Of a DNA stretch of 64,000 bases, positions 13,068-25,414 are shown one piece after another. Numbering within the stretch: position 1 is the first letter of the stretch; each line of letters starts with the position of its first letter. The stretch is taken from the NCBI GenBank assembly GCA_947650285.1, contig CANTFL010001459.1:45072-109071 (forward strand). Reading direction: 5' to 3'. The DNA is from Hyaloperonospora brassicae (taxonomy: Eukaryota; Oomycota; Peronosporomycetes; Peronosporales; Peronosporaceae). The notes beneath the pieces are model-generated. The model was given only the letters and a program-made list of their open reading frames with translations. It was not told the DNA's origin and searched no databases. The translations under genes were made by a program, and so were the position numbers.

Positions 13068-13733
13068 TCATCCTACGCGTCGAATCATCTCTGAGGTAAT
13101 TACCGACGTAAACACTATCCCGTAAGAACTACGCTCTAAGTTCGGATTGTATCGGTAACCCTCAACAACTCTCACGACGTCTCGCGATCGCAGTTCCGCG
13201 CGGCTCATCTCCAAGTTGAGAACGACGTTCTCGTAGCTCTTGGGGAGGCTGCGCAACAAGCAGATCGCCGCGTCTTCGTCCTCCATCTTGGCGCCGATGC
13301 TGCTGAGCTTCGCGCTGATGTTGAGGACTTCATTGCAATGATGCATCACATTGCCGCCTTCCGCCATCTCCATGCTGAACAGTTGTCGCCTCAAGAAGAT
13401 CCGTCCCGACTTCTGCGACCCACCATACCGTGTCTTCAACCGCGCCCACGCAGACCATGCTTCTTCGCAGTCATCAACCACGTGATGGCAATCCGCGTTC
13501 ACGTGCAACAACATCAAGCCGAACGCGATGTTGCTGGTCTTGACATACTCCTCCATGGCGCGAGGATCGGCGAAGGTGGGGCTGGTCTCCCGGTTCACCG
13601 CGTGCCACGTCGACTTGGTCAGGAACACGCCACGCATGTAGCGGCTCCACGTCGCGTAGTTGTCCCCATCAAACTTGTCGATGGAGACCTTGGTGGCGGA
13701 ATCTTGGGCAGAGGACATCGTGCTTGGGCTCAT
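13068..13733 (-). CDS. Truncated copia gag, array unit 16
   Basis: As unit 15 but with K115R. Confidence 0.6.
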   Translation of the reverse strand: MSPSTMSSAQDSATKVSIDKFDGDNYATWSRYMRGVFLTKSTWHAVNRETSPTFADPRAMEEYVKTSNIAFGLMLLHVNADCHHVVDDCEEAWSAWARLKTRYGGSQKSGRIFLRRQLFSMEMAEGGNVMHHCNEVLNISAKLSSIGAKMEDEDAAICLLRSLPKSYENVVLNLEMSRAELRSRDVVRVVEGYRYNPNLERSSYGIVFTSVITSEMIRRVG

Positions 13734-13937
13734 AACCTGTTAAAGTCTTGAGAGCACTGGACGAGTGAGTATACGAAGCTTGAAGAACGCTAAAGAAGTC
13801 TACACCGCAAAGTGAAGACGACTTGTGCTGGAGAAGGAATGTTTGGAAGTGATTGATTTATAGGTCTTAGCTCTGCCTACCCTAGACTGCATTCAATCGC
13901 ATGGTGCATCGAATCAACCTGATTTACACGCGTCCAA

Positions 13938-14603
13938 TCATCCTACGCGTCGAATCATCTCTGAGGTAATTACCGACGTAAACACTATCCCGTAAGAACT
14001 ACGCTCTAAGTTCGGATTGTATCGGTAACCCTCAACAACTCTCACGACGTCTCGCGATCGCAGTTCCGCGCGGCTCATCTCCAAGTTGAGAACGACGTTC
14101 TCGTAGCTCTTGGGGAGGCTGCGCAACAAGCAGATCGCCACGTCTTCGTCCTCCATCTTGGCGCCGATGCTGCTGAGCTTCGCGCTGATGTTGAGGACTT
14201 CATTGCAATGATGCATCACATTGCCGCCTTCCGCCATCTCCATGCTGAACAGTTGTCGCCTCAAGAAGATCCGTCCCGACTTCTGCGACCCACCATACCG
14301 TGTCTTCAACCGCGCCCACGCAGACCATGCTTCTTCGCAGTCATCAACCACGTGATGGCAATCCGCGTTCACGTGCAACAACATCAAGCCGAACGCGATG
14401 TTGCTGGTCTTGACATACTCCTCCATGGCGCGAGGATCGGCGAAGGTGGGGCTGGTCTCCCGGTTCACCGCGTGCCACGTCGACTTGGTCAGGAACACGC
14501 CACGCATGTAGCGGCTCCACGTCGCGTAGTTGTCCCCATCAAACTTGTCGATGGAGACCTTGGTGGCGGAATCTTGGGCAGAGGACATCGTGCTTGGGCT
14601 CAT
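13938..14603 (-). CDS. Truncated copia gag, array unit 17
   Basis: As unit 16 but with V155. Confidence 0.6.
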   Translation of the reverse strand: MSPSTMSSAQDSATKVSIDKFDGDNYATWSRYMRGVFLTKSTWHAVNRETSPTFADPRAMEEYVKTSNIAFGLMLLHVNADCHHVVDDCEEAWSAWARLKTRYGGSQKSGRIFLRRQLFSMEMAEGGNVMHHCNEVLNISAKLSSIGAKMEDEDVAICLLRSLPKSYENVVLNLEMSRAELRSRDVVRVVEGYRYNPNLERSSYGIVFTSVITSEMIRRVG

Positions 14604-14807
14604 AACCTGTTAAAGTCTTGAGAGCACTGGACGAGTGAGTATACGAAGCTTGAAGAACGCTAAAGAAGTCTACACCGCAAAGTGAAGACGACTTGTGCTG
14701 GAGAAGGAATGTTTGGAAGTGATTGATTTATAGGTCTTAGCTCTGCCTACCCTAGACTGCATTCAATCGCATGGTGCATCGAATCAACCTGATTTACACG
14801 CGTCCAA

Positions 14808-15473
14808 TCATCCTACGCGTCGAATCATCTCTGAGGTAATTACCGACGTAAACACTATCCCGTAAGAACTACGCTCTAAGTTCGGATTGTATCGGTAACC
14901 CTCAACAACTCTCACGACGTCTCACGATCGCAGTTCCGCGCGGCTCATCTCCAAGTTGAGAACGACGTTCTCGTAGCTCTTGGGGAGGCTGCGCAACAAG
15001 CAGATCGCCGCGTCTTCGTCCTCCATCTTGGCGCCGATGCTGCTGAGCTTCGCGCTGATGTTGAGGACTTCATTGCAATGATGCATCACATTGCCGCCTT
15101 CCGCCATCTCCATGCTGAACAGTTGTCGCCTCAAGAAGATCCGTCCCGACTTCTGCGACCCACCATACCGTGTCTTCAACCGCGCCCACGCAGACCATGC
15201 TTCTTCGCAGTCATCAACCACGTGATGGCAATCCGCGTTCACGTGCAACAACATCAAGCCGAACGCGATGTTGCTGGTCTTGACATACTCCTCCATGGCG
15301 CGAGGATCGGCGAAGGTGGGGCTGGTCTCCCGGTTCACCGCGTGCCACGTCGACTTGGTCAGGAACACGCCACGCATGTATCAGCTCCACGTCGCGTAGT
15401 TGTCCCCATCAAACTTGTCGATGGAGACCTTGGTGGCGGAATCTTGGGCAGAGGACATCGTGCTTGGGCTCAT
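14808..15473 (-). pseudogene. Truncated copia gag with two nonsense codons, array unit 18
   Basis: Carries the Arg31 stop of unit 13 and a second stop at Arg184 (CGA to TGA, about 14922). Only 151 residues remain open, from 15377. Confidence 0.6.
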
Positions 15474-15774
15474 AACCTGTTAAAGTCTTGAGAGCACTGG
15501 ACGAGTGAGTATACGAAGCTTGAAGAACGCTAAAGAAGTCTACACCGCAAAGTGAAGACGACTTGTGCTGGAGAAGGAATGTTTGGAAGTGATTGATTTA
15601 TAGGTCTTAGCTCTGCCTACCCTAGACTGCATTCAATCGCATGGTGCATCGAATCAACCTGATTTACACGCGTCCAATCATCCTACGCGTCGAATCATCT
15701 CTGAGGTAATTACCGACGTAAACACTATCCCGTAAGAACTACGCTCTAAGTTCGGATTGTATCGGTAACCCTCA

Positions 15775-15992
<218 letters not shown>

Positions 15993-15994
<2 letters not shown>

Positions 15995-16560
15995 AATGCG
16001 AACTCACGTGAACGCCGAGAGCCTCTATCTCCTTCTTGTTGCGTGGTCCTTGTAGCCCCTTCGTAATGATGCCAGCTAACATATTCGCCATCTCACAGTA
16101 CTTGAGCTTCACTCCACCACGCTTAACTTCATCACGGATGTAATGGTACTTGATGTTAATGTGCTTAACTTGATAATGATTATCCGGATTCTTCTTCATC
16201 TTGATGCAAAACGGGTTGTCGCAATGATCTTGAGCTCAGGCTAGGACTTGATACTGCGAAATCTAGAATTTCGCGAAGCAAGCGATGCACCCACTTGTTT
16301 TCTTAAATCGCCAAGCTTAGCGCGATGTATTCCGCTTCGCTTGTTGACAGTGACACACTTGTATGAATCTTTCTTTCTCAGCTCAATGGAGCACATATGA
16401 GCATGAATGCTTATTTCGGAGAATACTTGCGATCTGCATGGTCACCGGCCCAGTCTGCATCCGAGTACCCGCAGAAGTCCACCTTGTCGCCGAGCTTGAA
16501 TCAGATGCCATGCGATTTGGTTCCTTGCAAGTATCGAAGAATACTTTTGACCGCCATTCA
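15993..16560 (-). pseudogene. Copia RNase H domain and pol C-terminus (degenerate)
   Basis: Fragments in shifting frames spell the C-terminal part of copia Pol: a YSDADWAGD-type segment near 16450, SLSTSEAEYIALS near 16320, and at 15993-16199 a 68-residue frame with HINIKYHYIRD followed by EMANMLAGIITKGL, the usual copia ending. RNase H removes the RNA template during reverse transcription. Stops and frameshifts show it is dead. It follows the RT on the same strand and ends at the polypurine tract. Confidence 0.75.
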
Positions 16561-16565
16561 GTGCT

Positions 16566-17560
16566 CTACTTGGCGAGTATCATGCAGCGCGACACGTAGC
16601 TCACAGCAAAAGCGAATTCCGGTCGTGTCACGGTTATTAAGTGGATTAAGGCTCCCACTGCTTCACGAAACGGAGCGTCGATCTTGGTCGCTGCGTTACT
16701 TCGTGTGAGTCGAGAGCTGATGTCCGTTGGGATGATGACAGATTTGCAATCGTTCATGCCGGACCGTTTGAGAACATCGTCTATGTAGCGTCTCTGGTAC
16801 ATTGTAACACTCCCGTCGTCGTTATTCACCAGCTCGATACTCAGCACGAACGCACATTTGCCGCTGTCAGTCATCTCGAAGATCGTTTTCGATTCGCTCT
16901 TGGTGCGCGCAATCATTTTGGTCGAGCTGCTAGTCAACAACACATCATCGAAGTAGACCAGCAATAGCACGCACTCACCGTTTGCAATCTTGAGATAAAG
17001 ACAAGGGTCACATTTGGACAATTGAATTTCGATGGAGCAGACGAACTCATGGAAAGTCTCGTTTCATACCCGTCAAGTTTGTTTCAGTCCGTTTATTGCT
17101 TTCACCAGCTCGAAGCAGTCAAAGTCTTCATCGACCTTTAACACCCTCTAGAACCGCGCAAAACACTTGAGCCTTACTTTCACCGTACAGGAAAGCTGTC
17201 ATCACGATTAGTTGTTCCAGCTTCCAGTCAAAGTACTTTGTGATCGCGATCACCGTGAGGAGCGTCACACACTTGGCAACTGTCGAGAACGTCTCCGTGA
17301 AGTCGATGCCATATCTCTGCTTATACCCTTTTGCCACGTAACACGCCTTGTAATTATCAATCGACCCATCAGCCTTGCGCTTGATATTAAACACCTATTT
17401 GATGCCGATGGTGTGCTGTACAGCTGGTAGCTTGATAGTTCGAAACACGCCACGTAGCTTCATTGAGTCCAACTCGGCGCAAATCGCCTTACGCCAATGA
17501 ACTTGATCCGGACCACCAACCGCATCTTGAAACGTAGTCGTCTCGGGCAAGTCAGCGCCT
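16566..17560 (-). pseudogene. Copia reverse transcriptase (RVT_2), degenerate
   Basis: Ty1/copia reverse transcriptase. The N-terminal part (17128-17560) has the DAVGGPDQVHWRKAI lead-in, IKRKADGSIDNYKACYVAKGY and the FTETFSTVAK motif. The C-terminal part (16566-17021) has the active-site YFDDVLL (copia consensus YVDD), then FEMTDSGKC and REAVGALIHLITVTRPEFAFAV. The two parts are separated by about 100 bp of disrupted sequence and a frameshift, and a stop lies just before the VFNIKRK segment. Part of the minus-strand copia whose integrase lies at 17950-18513. Confidence 0.85.
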
Positions 17561-18513
17561 TCGACTGCATTGGAGCTTGCTTGCCAAAAGACTTGACGGG
17601 AGTCGTCATCGTCATCTTCGTCACCGCCTCTGCGCTCTTTGTCCAGATTGGCTCGGGTTCTTAATCACCGTTTTGCTTGCTGCGACTCAAAGTCATCTGG
17701 CGCACTTGCTTCTTTCAACCCGGCTCCACTTCGAGTAGAAGATGTCCGTCGATAGACTTGTCAATGGCTGTTTGAACGGCTCTTGCGCTTGCCAGTTTGC
17801 TTATATTGCATGGCGCCAGGTTTATCACTGATGTCCATCGAGTCGAAGTCCAACATAGTGTCCTCGACAACTTCTTGCGGCAGTGTCGAAGAGAATCCAA
17901 ACGTTATTCGATGAAGGAGACATCGCGTGATATCACCACTTGATCTGCTTCAATGTCGTTGATACGGTATGCCTTTGACATTTCTTTTTACCTCATGAAC
18001 TGTCCTTCTCGAGCCTTCGGGTACCATTTCTATCGTTTTTCTTTATGGGTCAACACGAACTCTCGACAGTCGAAAACTTGCATGAGCTTCACACTTGGCC
18101 GCGATCCGTTGATGATCTCGAACGGACTTTTGTCATGGTACTTGGGCGAAGGTAGGCGATTCTTGATGTAGATTGCGTTATTGCTGCCTCGGCACAGAAA
18201 TACTTGTTCAGTTTGGCGTAGTGAAGCATTTTGCCACCGATTTTCACGATGGTCAGAATCGCTTGTTCCGCTGTGCCATTATTCTATTGCGCATATCGAA
18301 CAGTGACCTGCTGCTCGATTTCTAAATCATCACATAATGCTTTGAGCAAAGTCGCCGCAAACTCACGTGCGCCATCGTGTCGACCAATTTGACCGTTCGG
18401 TCAAACTGCGTCTAGACCGCCACGATCTACTTCTTGATGCACGTTTTGCTAACGGACTTGGCGCGCAGACTAATTCCCTTCATGCATCCGCTGACTTCGT
18501 CGGCGATCAGCAG
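17561..18513 (-). pseudogene. Copia integrase C-terminal half and linker to RT (degenerate)
   Basis: The minus strand encodes a run resembling the copia integrase core after its first Asp: ADEVSGCMKGISLRAKS, then TQFDRTVKLV, then YIKNRLPSPKYHDKSPFEI and a KWYPKAREG-type end near 18010. It inserts element cDNA into the genome. Several stops and frameshifts break it. 17561-17950 is the poorly conserved linker to RT, with no recognisable domain. The integrase is cut at 18513 by gypsy element G1; the preceding pre-integrase part is at 32974-33449, and roughly 25-30 residues between the two are missing. Confidence 0.75.
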
Positions 18514-19355
18514 TGTGGTAAAGAGCGTTTCAGCACCGGAATATCAGTTTGGAGACTTAAGGGTCGACCACTCAAATGTCGGAGCATCGGGTGTCGGCGA
18601 CTCAAGGGTAGAGCAGAATGCGAGAAGATCGAACGACATATTCATCACCATATTTGTATAAGAACTAGGGATAGAACAGAGAGCCATATCTGCTGGCTCT
18701 GCAAGAAAGAAAAAGAGATAAACCAATACAGTGCAGAATTTTCTAAGCCCAAGACACGCGTACACTTGAGGTAAGTCCCTGCGTGGGCTAGATTATGCCT
18801 GCCGTCGAACCTCGAGATTCATAGCTTGTAGAGGTATCGACTGGTAGCGCCAAGATTTAAGGAAGACCCGGGTTGGGCAGCGCTCGCTACTAGCGAAAGA
18901 AGGAGTCTCGTCGTCGACGAGCCGGTAAACCTCAGTAACAGGGACCGTTGTGAGTCTCGTCAACGACGAGCTGGAGATCCCTAAGAAAAGGCACCGTTCT
19001 CTAAAGACTTGTCTGAGTGACGATCCGTTGGGCCTCAGCCGAGGGCACCGTAATTCTTCTAGTCGGGCGTACACTGCGCCCGGTGACCTGTAAAAGCGCG
19101 TGAGCGTCGGCTTTCATCCTTTGGTGTGAAGTCACAGGGAGTCAAAGGGTTGGAATCTGCTGAGCTCAGGCAGACTTCCGGAGGAATTGGTTGTAAGAAA
19201 TCAGTTAGGCGAGAGCCGCAACTAAACCCCGAAGGGGCGAACCGCGCGGGAGACTTCCCCTCACGTACCAGCCCGTGCGCCGACTAAGCTCGGCGATTAT
19301 TTTGTTTGTGCGTTGAGGCTGTTGTATGACATATTTGACTAACTACTATACCACA
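18514..19355 (+). repeat. 5' LTR of gypsy element G1 (842 bp)
   Basis: Begins TGTGGTAAAGAG and ends CTATACCACA, with terminal TGTGGT/ACCACA inverted repeats. Its partner is at 32063-32962. The U3 part has four copies of a 15-bp repeat (18553-18612); the partner has about eight, accounting for the length difference. The 3' two-thirds are almost identical to the partner. Confidence 0.9.
18553..18612 (+). repeat. 15-bp U3 tandem repeat, four copies
   Basis: Degenerate 15-mers around CGACTTAAGTGTCGG, in phase with those in the 3' LTR. Confidence 0.7.
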
Positions 19356-19672
19356 ATTAGTGACGCGACCCGGGAGTTCAGGGTGTGCAATTGTTTAGCA
19401 GGTACCAAGCAAACAGCTACGAGCGATAAGGTCGTATATTCGAAACTGGCGAGCGGCGGGATCTCAGCGAATTCTGGAAGATCATCGCGCGGTGAGTCGA
19501 CCCAGGCGATAAAGAACAAACCAACGTGAAGGCGAAAGTGAAACGAGAACCTGGGATCGACGAGTTCGAAGGAGGTGACCATGTGGAGGAAGATCTGGAT
19601 GAAATTGACGAGTAAGAAAATGGGAGAGTGTTTGGAGAAGATGAATAAAATCGAGTTGTACACGCGGGACAT
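19356..19672 (+). other. G1 leader between LTR and gag
   Basis: Contains ATTAGTGACGCGACCCGGGAG directly after the LTR, a region shared in diverged form by G2 after 45698 and thus probably the primer-binding site and leader. No convincing protein is seen here. Confidence 0.5.
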
Positions 19673-21930
19673 GTGAGTCGCCTACAGGCAATGAAGGGGA
19701 AGCACGTACAAGCAGTGAGAGACTTCGTGCACGGTGAGCAAGAAAAAGGAGATGACGACGAGCTGAGGTTGGGGGTAGGAGAATTTCAATCGGCCATCTA
19801 CAGGACCCCAAAGAGGATCTATACTCCTCAGGCAAACCGGATCCTTCATCGAATTACTGACGATATGAAGAATAGCAGGTGGAATAAGCAGTTCGACATC
19901 GAACGATTCACTCAAGCGAAATGGTCGGAGCTCAGAACCATTTTGAACATGACCTGCACCGTTATTAGCATTTGGGCAATTTCGGCGTACACGACCTACC
20001 TCTTTCGTGCAATGGGTTACAAGTGCAAAGCGTCGCACGATCCTAAACTAGCTAGGGCTGTCTTTAACTTGTGGGTGGTGGACAAAGAGATGAAGGAATG
20101 GAGAGCCAAGCTCAGAGACACGTTTGGAATCGACGCGATCCCGAGCTTCAGATCTACAACGGAACAGCTGCATGGAGACTCCGCTTCAATTGAAGAGATG
20201 GCACCAATACCATCGAGTTATGATCCACAATTAAGATCCAGCGAGACTCAAGCGTGGACAAACTCTCAAGGAGACGAAAGGGGTGAACCTAAACCGGATT
20301 CATACTCTCGAGTGGAGGGATCGCTTTACATGGAAGATGTCTACATGGACACACCAAGGTCATCCCATCCGACGAGGAAGAAGATTTCGCAAACGAGAGG
20401 AGAAGATGGACGAGGACCCTACGAAGACGAAGACGACAATGACGACGAATATTGGATGAGACAAAACGCGGAAGTCATTCGACGAACAACTGCAATCGTC
20501 GTCTGCGATTTGAAAGATCTGTGAGTGAACTTGGACAAGTACTCGAGACACAAGCGCATGCCTCGTTGCAGAGAATTACCAAGTTCGAAGGAAGACGATA
20601 CCGAATTGACAAAGCTCTCGAGTGGATCAAGACGTTCACTTACGAGATAAAAGGAACGTGCAAACCTCAGAACAACTAGTGTGATCCATTCTCGGTGAGT
20701 TTGGAGAAGGTGTCCAAGGGTTGGTACCGAAAGATGTCGAAGAAAACGCATATAACATAGAATTTTATCAGTAAAGCGTTTTTGGTGTACCACTGCTTGC
20801 AGTACGATCAGTCGGCCAGGTCCAGACATTACTCGGCAAAGATCCAGGGGTCGGCACATGTGTGCGATTTTCTCCTCCGCTTTAATGGATATGCACGAGC
20901 CGCGCGGATTCGATATGAGAAGGGTGGAGCCGAGTCGGAAGATCCTGTGGAGCACTTCTTGCTGAATAGTGGAGACGATGAAATGATGGATTTTATCTAC
21001 CCGCAGCGACTGTGTGGTATAGATCGAGCGGAACAAATCATCAGTCATCGGTTGCTGGGCGAAGAACGCAAGAAGCAACGTGACAAAATGAGCAGCAATC
21101 GATAGTCTGATTCCCACAGATACGAGTCCCAAGTATATCGCTGTATAGACAGTCGAAATGACAGTGCTCGTCGATCGGAGAGCCGTCGAGATGACAGGAT
21201 CGATGATCACGTATTCAATCATCGGGAAAGACGCGATGATTCCGAAATCGATCACCGGGAAAGACGTGACGAGCATTGACTTGTCAATAGAGACAGACAA
21301 CCACGGTGCGAAGGGCGGACAGGGCGACACGAGCGTGATAACAGCCGACGTATTAATCTCGCGTCAGCGACTCCAGACAAATTACAGGATGCAATTGAAG
21401 AATTGAGACTTCATCAATATGCTGATCAGTACGAGTCGCAAGATGAACAAAGTGACTACGACGACTTGAATGACTACGAGTCGAACCCTGAACCGAATTT
21501 ATGAAAGTGGGTACAAAGGTGAACAGGTCGACGTTACCTACGAAAAGCAGCGAGCCAGTACGATCAGGTCCCAGCGCTATGAGTCGGGAGGGAGCACCAG
21601 CTGATCATAGTTTACGTGTCGAAAAACGGAATCAAGTAAACCAGCGGAACCGACAGGACCGCTTAATAGAATACCGACCATGGGTTCCCTGCAGTGCGTG
21701 TGGGGCCGCAGGCCACGACGCTCATTTTTGCAGACGCCGTTGCAAGTTTTGGAAACAAGTGCATGACGTCCGTAGATGCGAACTGTTCACCCGAGTTTGA
21801 AAGGCTATCAAATTTTGCCAAGTCATCGGTTGATCCAACAACTGTGCCCGAAGAACTCCAACATATCTATTCGACTATCCATTTAAACTACGAGGCTCGC
21901 CGACTTCGACTGGGTCGGGAAACGACGGGC
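19673..21930 (+). pseudogene. G1 gag (degenerate)
   Basis: A 283-residue open frame (19673-20524) is followed, in shifting frames, by a capsid region: KALEWIKTFTYEIKGT near 20620, then EHVCD/AHVCDFLLRFNGYARAA and YEKGGAESEDPVEHFLL near 20860-20960. A zinc knuckle follows at about 21690-21731 (CSACGAAGHDAHFC, spacing C-x2-C-x4-H-x4-C), with KFWKQVHD after it. Gag forms the particle and binds RNA. The N-terminal frame is acidic near its end (EDEDDNDDEYW). The G2 copy matches at TRVEGTLY-type and capsid segments, supporting the assignment. Stops between the parts make it non-functional as read. Confidence 0.7.
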
Positions 21931-22043
21931 TGACACAGTCAGTGTAACCAGCAGTCGACGCGAACTATGCGTTCGCCTTCGTTGGAGACACAAGAAGGCT
22001 CAGCAATGAAGTGTATAGGAAAGAAAATGAAATGGAGTACTAA

Positions 22044-23310
22044 TTGGAGTCGTCCTTTGCAGACGATCATGTTGATGGAGAATGGCTAATAGCTCTGATG
22101 GACGCATTGCGCGACTCTCGGCGACCAATGGAATCGTATAATCCATTTAAGTTGTTACAAGGGAAGCGAATAGGATGGTGGTCGTCCAGGAAGTTTGATC
22201 GGAGATTGAGAATGAGAGATTTTGTAATAGGAGCAGTAAATGACGAACGGACTTAAATACTGCTTCACCCTGGAGCCAGCATCTCGGCGATCAGTGATTC
22301 TTTTGCACATAAACTTAATTTAAAAGGGTAACATGAGCATGGACAAGCAGATTGACGTACAGGGGATAGCAAAGTCAAAGGTGGTAACGACGCCAAGAGT
22401 TACAGTCAAAATACCCCTGGGGTGGAAGTTGGTATATGAATTCATAGAATGGATCATGCCACATCACGCGGGGAAGGACATAATCCTCGAAACAGACTGC
22501 ATGTTTCCAGCCGGAGGTCGTCTAGATCTCTTCAATTCAACGGCCAAGTTACCCGACGAATTGGTTGTGCCGCTGCTTAAGTCCGCGAAAGAGGTCGACG
22601 AACAGGAGTGGGGCAGAGAAGTCACAGGGATACCCAGAGATACCATGAGTGTCGGTCAACGAGAGTCTGAGGTTTCTCAGCTGCAGCGTCAACAACCACC
22701 TGGGTCCACACACGAGCTGTGGGTTCGTCTACTACCCTTACTACTACCTATGGTCATATACAACAGGAGGGGAAAAGAGACGATGGTCCGACTGACAAAT
22801 CTTGCACCACGAGTAACGACCTGCCCGGCACATTTTCCGATAGTCGTGTGGATGCCACACGACACGCTTCCACGTGATGAGGGAAATGCACGCGTGAATT
22901 CGACGAAGTACATAGATTGGCATTTTTTGGCATACGAACACGTCTTTAAGAAAGAATTGCTGCAGAAAGAAAAGGGTTGTATGAGGATTGGTTGTCTCGA
23001 CAACCACCGGCGATACAATGACCGATTTAAACTTATCCGCGTGCCATCCATCGTCAAGGTAAAGCGACCACGGGTACACGATTTCGGACCGATGAGAACG
23101 AGTGCAATCGAGAGATAGAAGACGGTGTACTGAGACAACAAGCTCAGGATGGTCCCACGGAGCGGACGAGAAGAGAAATCGACAGTGGAGATAGTCATTG
23201 CGCTGATCATCACCAGAAACCAAACACGCGTGTCAAGGATGAAAACGGAGTCATCAGCAAGTGATCGAACGATTCGCCAGCGGCATCAACAACGTGCAGT
23301 TATTTAGGTG
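22044..23310 (+). pseudogene. G1 protease and PR-RT linker (degenerate)
   Basis: Frame 22044-22256 (FVIGAVNDERT) leads over a stop into LLHPGASISAISDSFAHKLNL, an aspartic-protease active-site region in which the catalytic DSG/DTG is HPG. The following 261-residue frame (22333-23118) has IPLGWKLVYEF and RLDLFNSTAKLPDEL, both matched by G2, and ends with FLAYEHVFKKELLQKEK. Retroviral-type protease cuts Gag-Pol; loss of the catalytic Asp and the internal stop argue it is inactive. Confidence 0.65.
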
Positions 23311-23570
23311 ATGATTCACCTTTGCTAAAGGAGTCAATCCATCGGTCGGATGATGAAATGGGAGAGCAAGGTGAAAAACGAAGTCGAGTTGTAACTTCAC
23401 CTGCAGCAGATAAAGTGTCACGTAATAGAGAGAACAACTCCGTCGACGAGCTCCAAAAAAGGTTCTTGTGCGTTCTGGAGGAGTCGAGCGTGGACCCACG
23501 GGATGAGGAGTCATCGACTGTGGAAGTAAAACAACCGACTTATGAGCAGAATAACAGCAAAGACAAAATA

Positions 23571-24660
23571 TTTGATTACGCCCGAGAACTCGCTTTTCTG
23601 CCGGACCTCACTGAGCTGACACCAACAAAGTTGGATTACGGCGGAAAGAATGTGATATCATCAGCTTATCATGAGGTACAGCAAGCCAAATTGATTGCTG
23701 TATTGAAGAAACATGAGCAGATCATAATCTTGAGTGGGAACGCATTACCACCTTCAGAGTATGGAGTAGTTTGCAACATCAAAGAAGATGAGCATGAAAC
23801 TATTTAGCAACGGGCTCGACGCGTGCCTCTCCGACACCTGACTAAACTGTACGAATTGTTAAAAGGATATTTGACGGCAGGTCTCATTTCATTCTCACAG
23901 ATTCCGTGGGCCTCACCGATTTTAATTTTTCCAAAGAATAATGTCGTGGACCTACGTTTGTGCATTTACTACAAGATGGTCAACGCTGTGACGATGGGTG
24001 TATAATATGCGATGCTCTTGGTGGACGATTTACTTTTAAAGTTGAAAGGCTATAAATGGTATAGCTCTTTGGGCGCTGCTAGTGGGTTTTGGGCGATAAT
24101 CCTGGCAGAGAGAGCGAGACACATTTCAGCTTTCGTGTGCTCTTTGGGGCACTTTTAATGGTTGCGGATGCCATTCGGATTGAAGACTGCCCCGATGATC
24201 TATCAACGACTGATTGAAAATGCTCTGTGAGGTTACGTTTATTCTAAAGGAGGCTGATGCGAGCATTCAGAGAAGGTAGTAATTGTGGAGAAAGAAGCAT
24301 CGAACGGACAATGGATGTTATCATCAGAGTCTCCACTGCACGTCCGACCTACACACTTCGTCTCTAAGTTCGAAGCAGACTGCTGCATCAACACGGACCC
24401 TGACGCAGTACAACGAATGGTCAACGACCCTGAGAACAGCATGTTTTTAACAGGTGAACCCGACGAATCGACACTTGCCTCGGTGTTCAAGCGTCGATCG
24501 TTCGTTGACGATATTTGTTTTGGCGGACGAAGTCTCGATGATTGCTTAGCAACACTCAATTAATCGTTAGAACGATTAACAGATTGTCGAATAAGCGTAA
24601 TTTTTACTAAGAGTATACTTGTTCATCCGCGAGTTGACTTAATTTCTCATGAAGTAAAGG
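23571..24660 (+). pseudogene. G1 reverse transcriptase (Ty3/gypsy), degenerate
   Basis: Opens with ARELAFLPDLTELTPTKLDY, then LRHLTKLYELLKGYLTAGLIS, FSQIPWASPILIFPKNN and LRLCIYYKMVNAVT. After a stop come SSLGAASGFWAI and WLRMPFGLKTAPMIYQRLIENAL. The active-site motif FVDDICFGGR is at about 24500, preceded by an extra segment of roughly 90 residues not usual between the gypsy LKNAP and YxDD motifs; G2 has the same insertion. It then reads CLATLNRLLERLTDCR. Several stops are present. Gypsy RT copies element RNA into cDNA. Confidence 0.85.
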
Positions 24661-25388
24661 CGCAGGGAATCACAGCTGACCCAGAGATGTTATCAGCTAT
24701 TTTAAAAAAAATACCTTTTTGACTTCAAAGAATGGAATGCAGGGATTCTTGGGAGCTCTTAATTACTATAGCCGATCAATCCAGAATATGGCGGTCTATG
24801 GAGCAGTCCTCAACCAACGGAAGAAGGACGACTTCCTGCGACTACCAGCTCTGGAAATAGCTCGCAATTCGTTTGATCTGCTTAAACAATAGATTGTCAG
24901 AGCGCCCATACTCTGTCATTTTAATCAGAAGCTGGATGTCAACGTGATGATCTTCGCAAACGACCGGGCATTGAGCAGCCCCTTCATGCAACTTCACGAC
25001 CACAAACTGCATCCAGTGCGATTTTGTGGACGATTGTTAAAGAAAGAAGAGAAGAATTACCACCCGGAAGAGCGTGAGGTACTAGCTTTATTGCAGCTGA
25101 TCAAGATTGATCATACGCTGCTTGTGGGAAAAACCATACACGTCTATACGAGATACCCAAGATCGGAGTGGGTCTTCACATTCAAATCATGTTTTTAGCT
25201 TCGCCGTATTGCTGTCACCCTATCATTTGAAATTTAAGAAAGGCAGCGAGCGCGATGTGGAGTTTATGCAGCTACTGCAAGCGTCCAACACACCGACCGT
25301 CGGACTTGACGAAATGCTGGCCCACATTGCCCCATGTTCCAGCCATGGGGAAGTGGTCCGCCTTTACCCTGAGATTTTGTATGCTTAA
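24661..25388 (+). pseudogene. G1 RT connection and RNase H domain (degenerate)
   Basis: After FLGALNYYSR-like remnants, a frame at about 24900-25198 reads APILCHF, FANDRALSSPFMQLHDHKLH, PVRFCGRLLKKEEKNYHPEE and REVLALLQLIKIDHTLLVGK, the classical gypsy RNase H fused to RT. Stops upstream break the connection. Confidence 0.75.
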
Positions 25389-25414
25389 GTCTCTTCAGAC
25401 TTAAGCGAATTCGT

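Noticed and set aside
18793..19074. 93-residue minus-strand ORF, also at 32400-32681
   Set aside because: Falls wholly inside the G1 LTRs; its repetition reflects LTR identity, not a gene.
20419..21330. 303-residue minus-strand ORF
   Set aside because: Opposite G1 gag; gag capsid motifs are on the plus strand and G2 does not preserve this frame.
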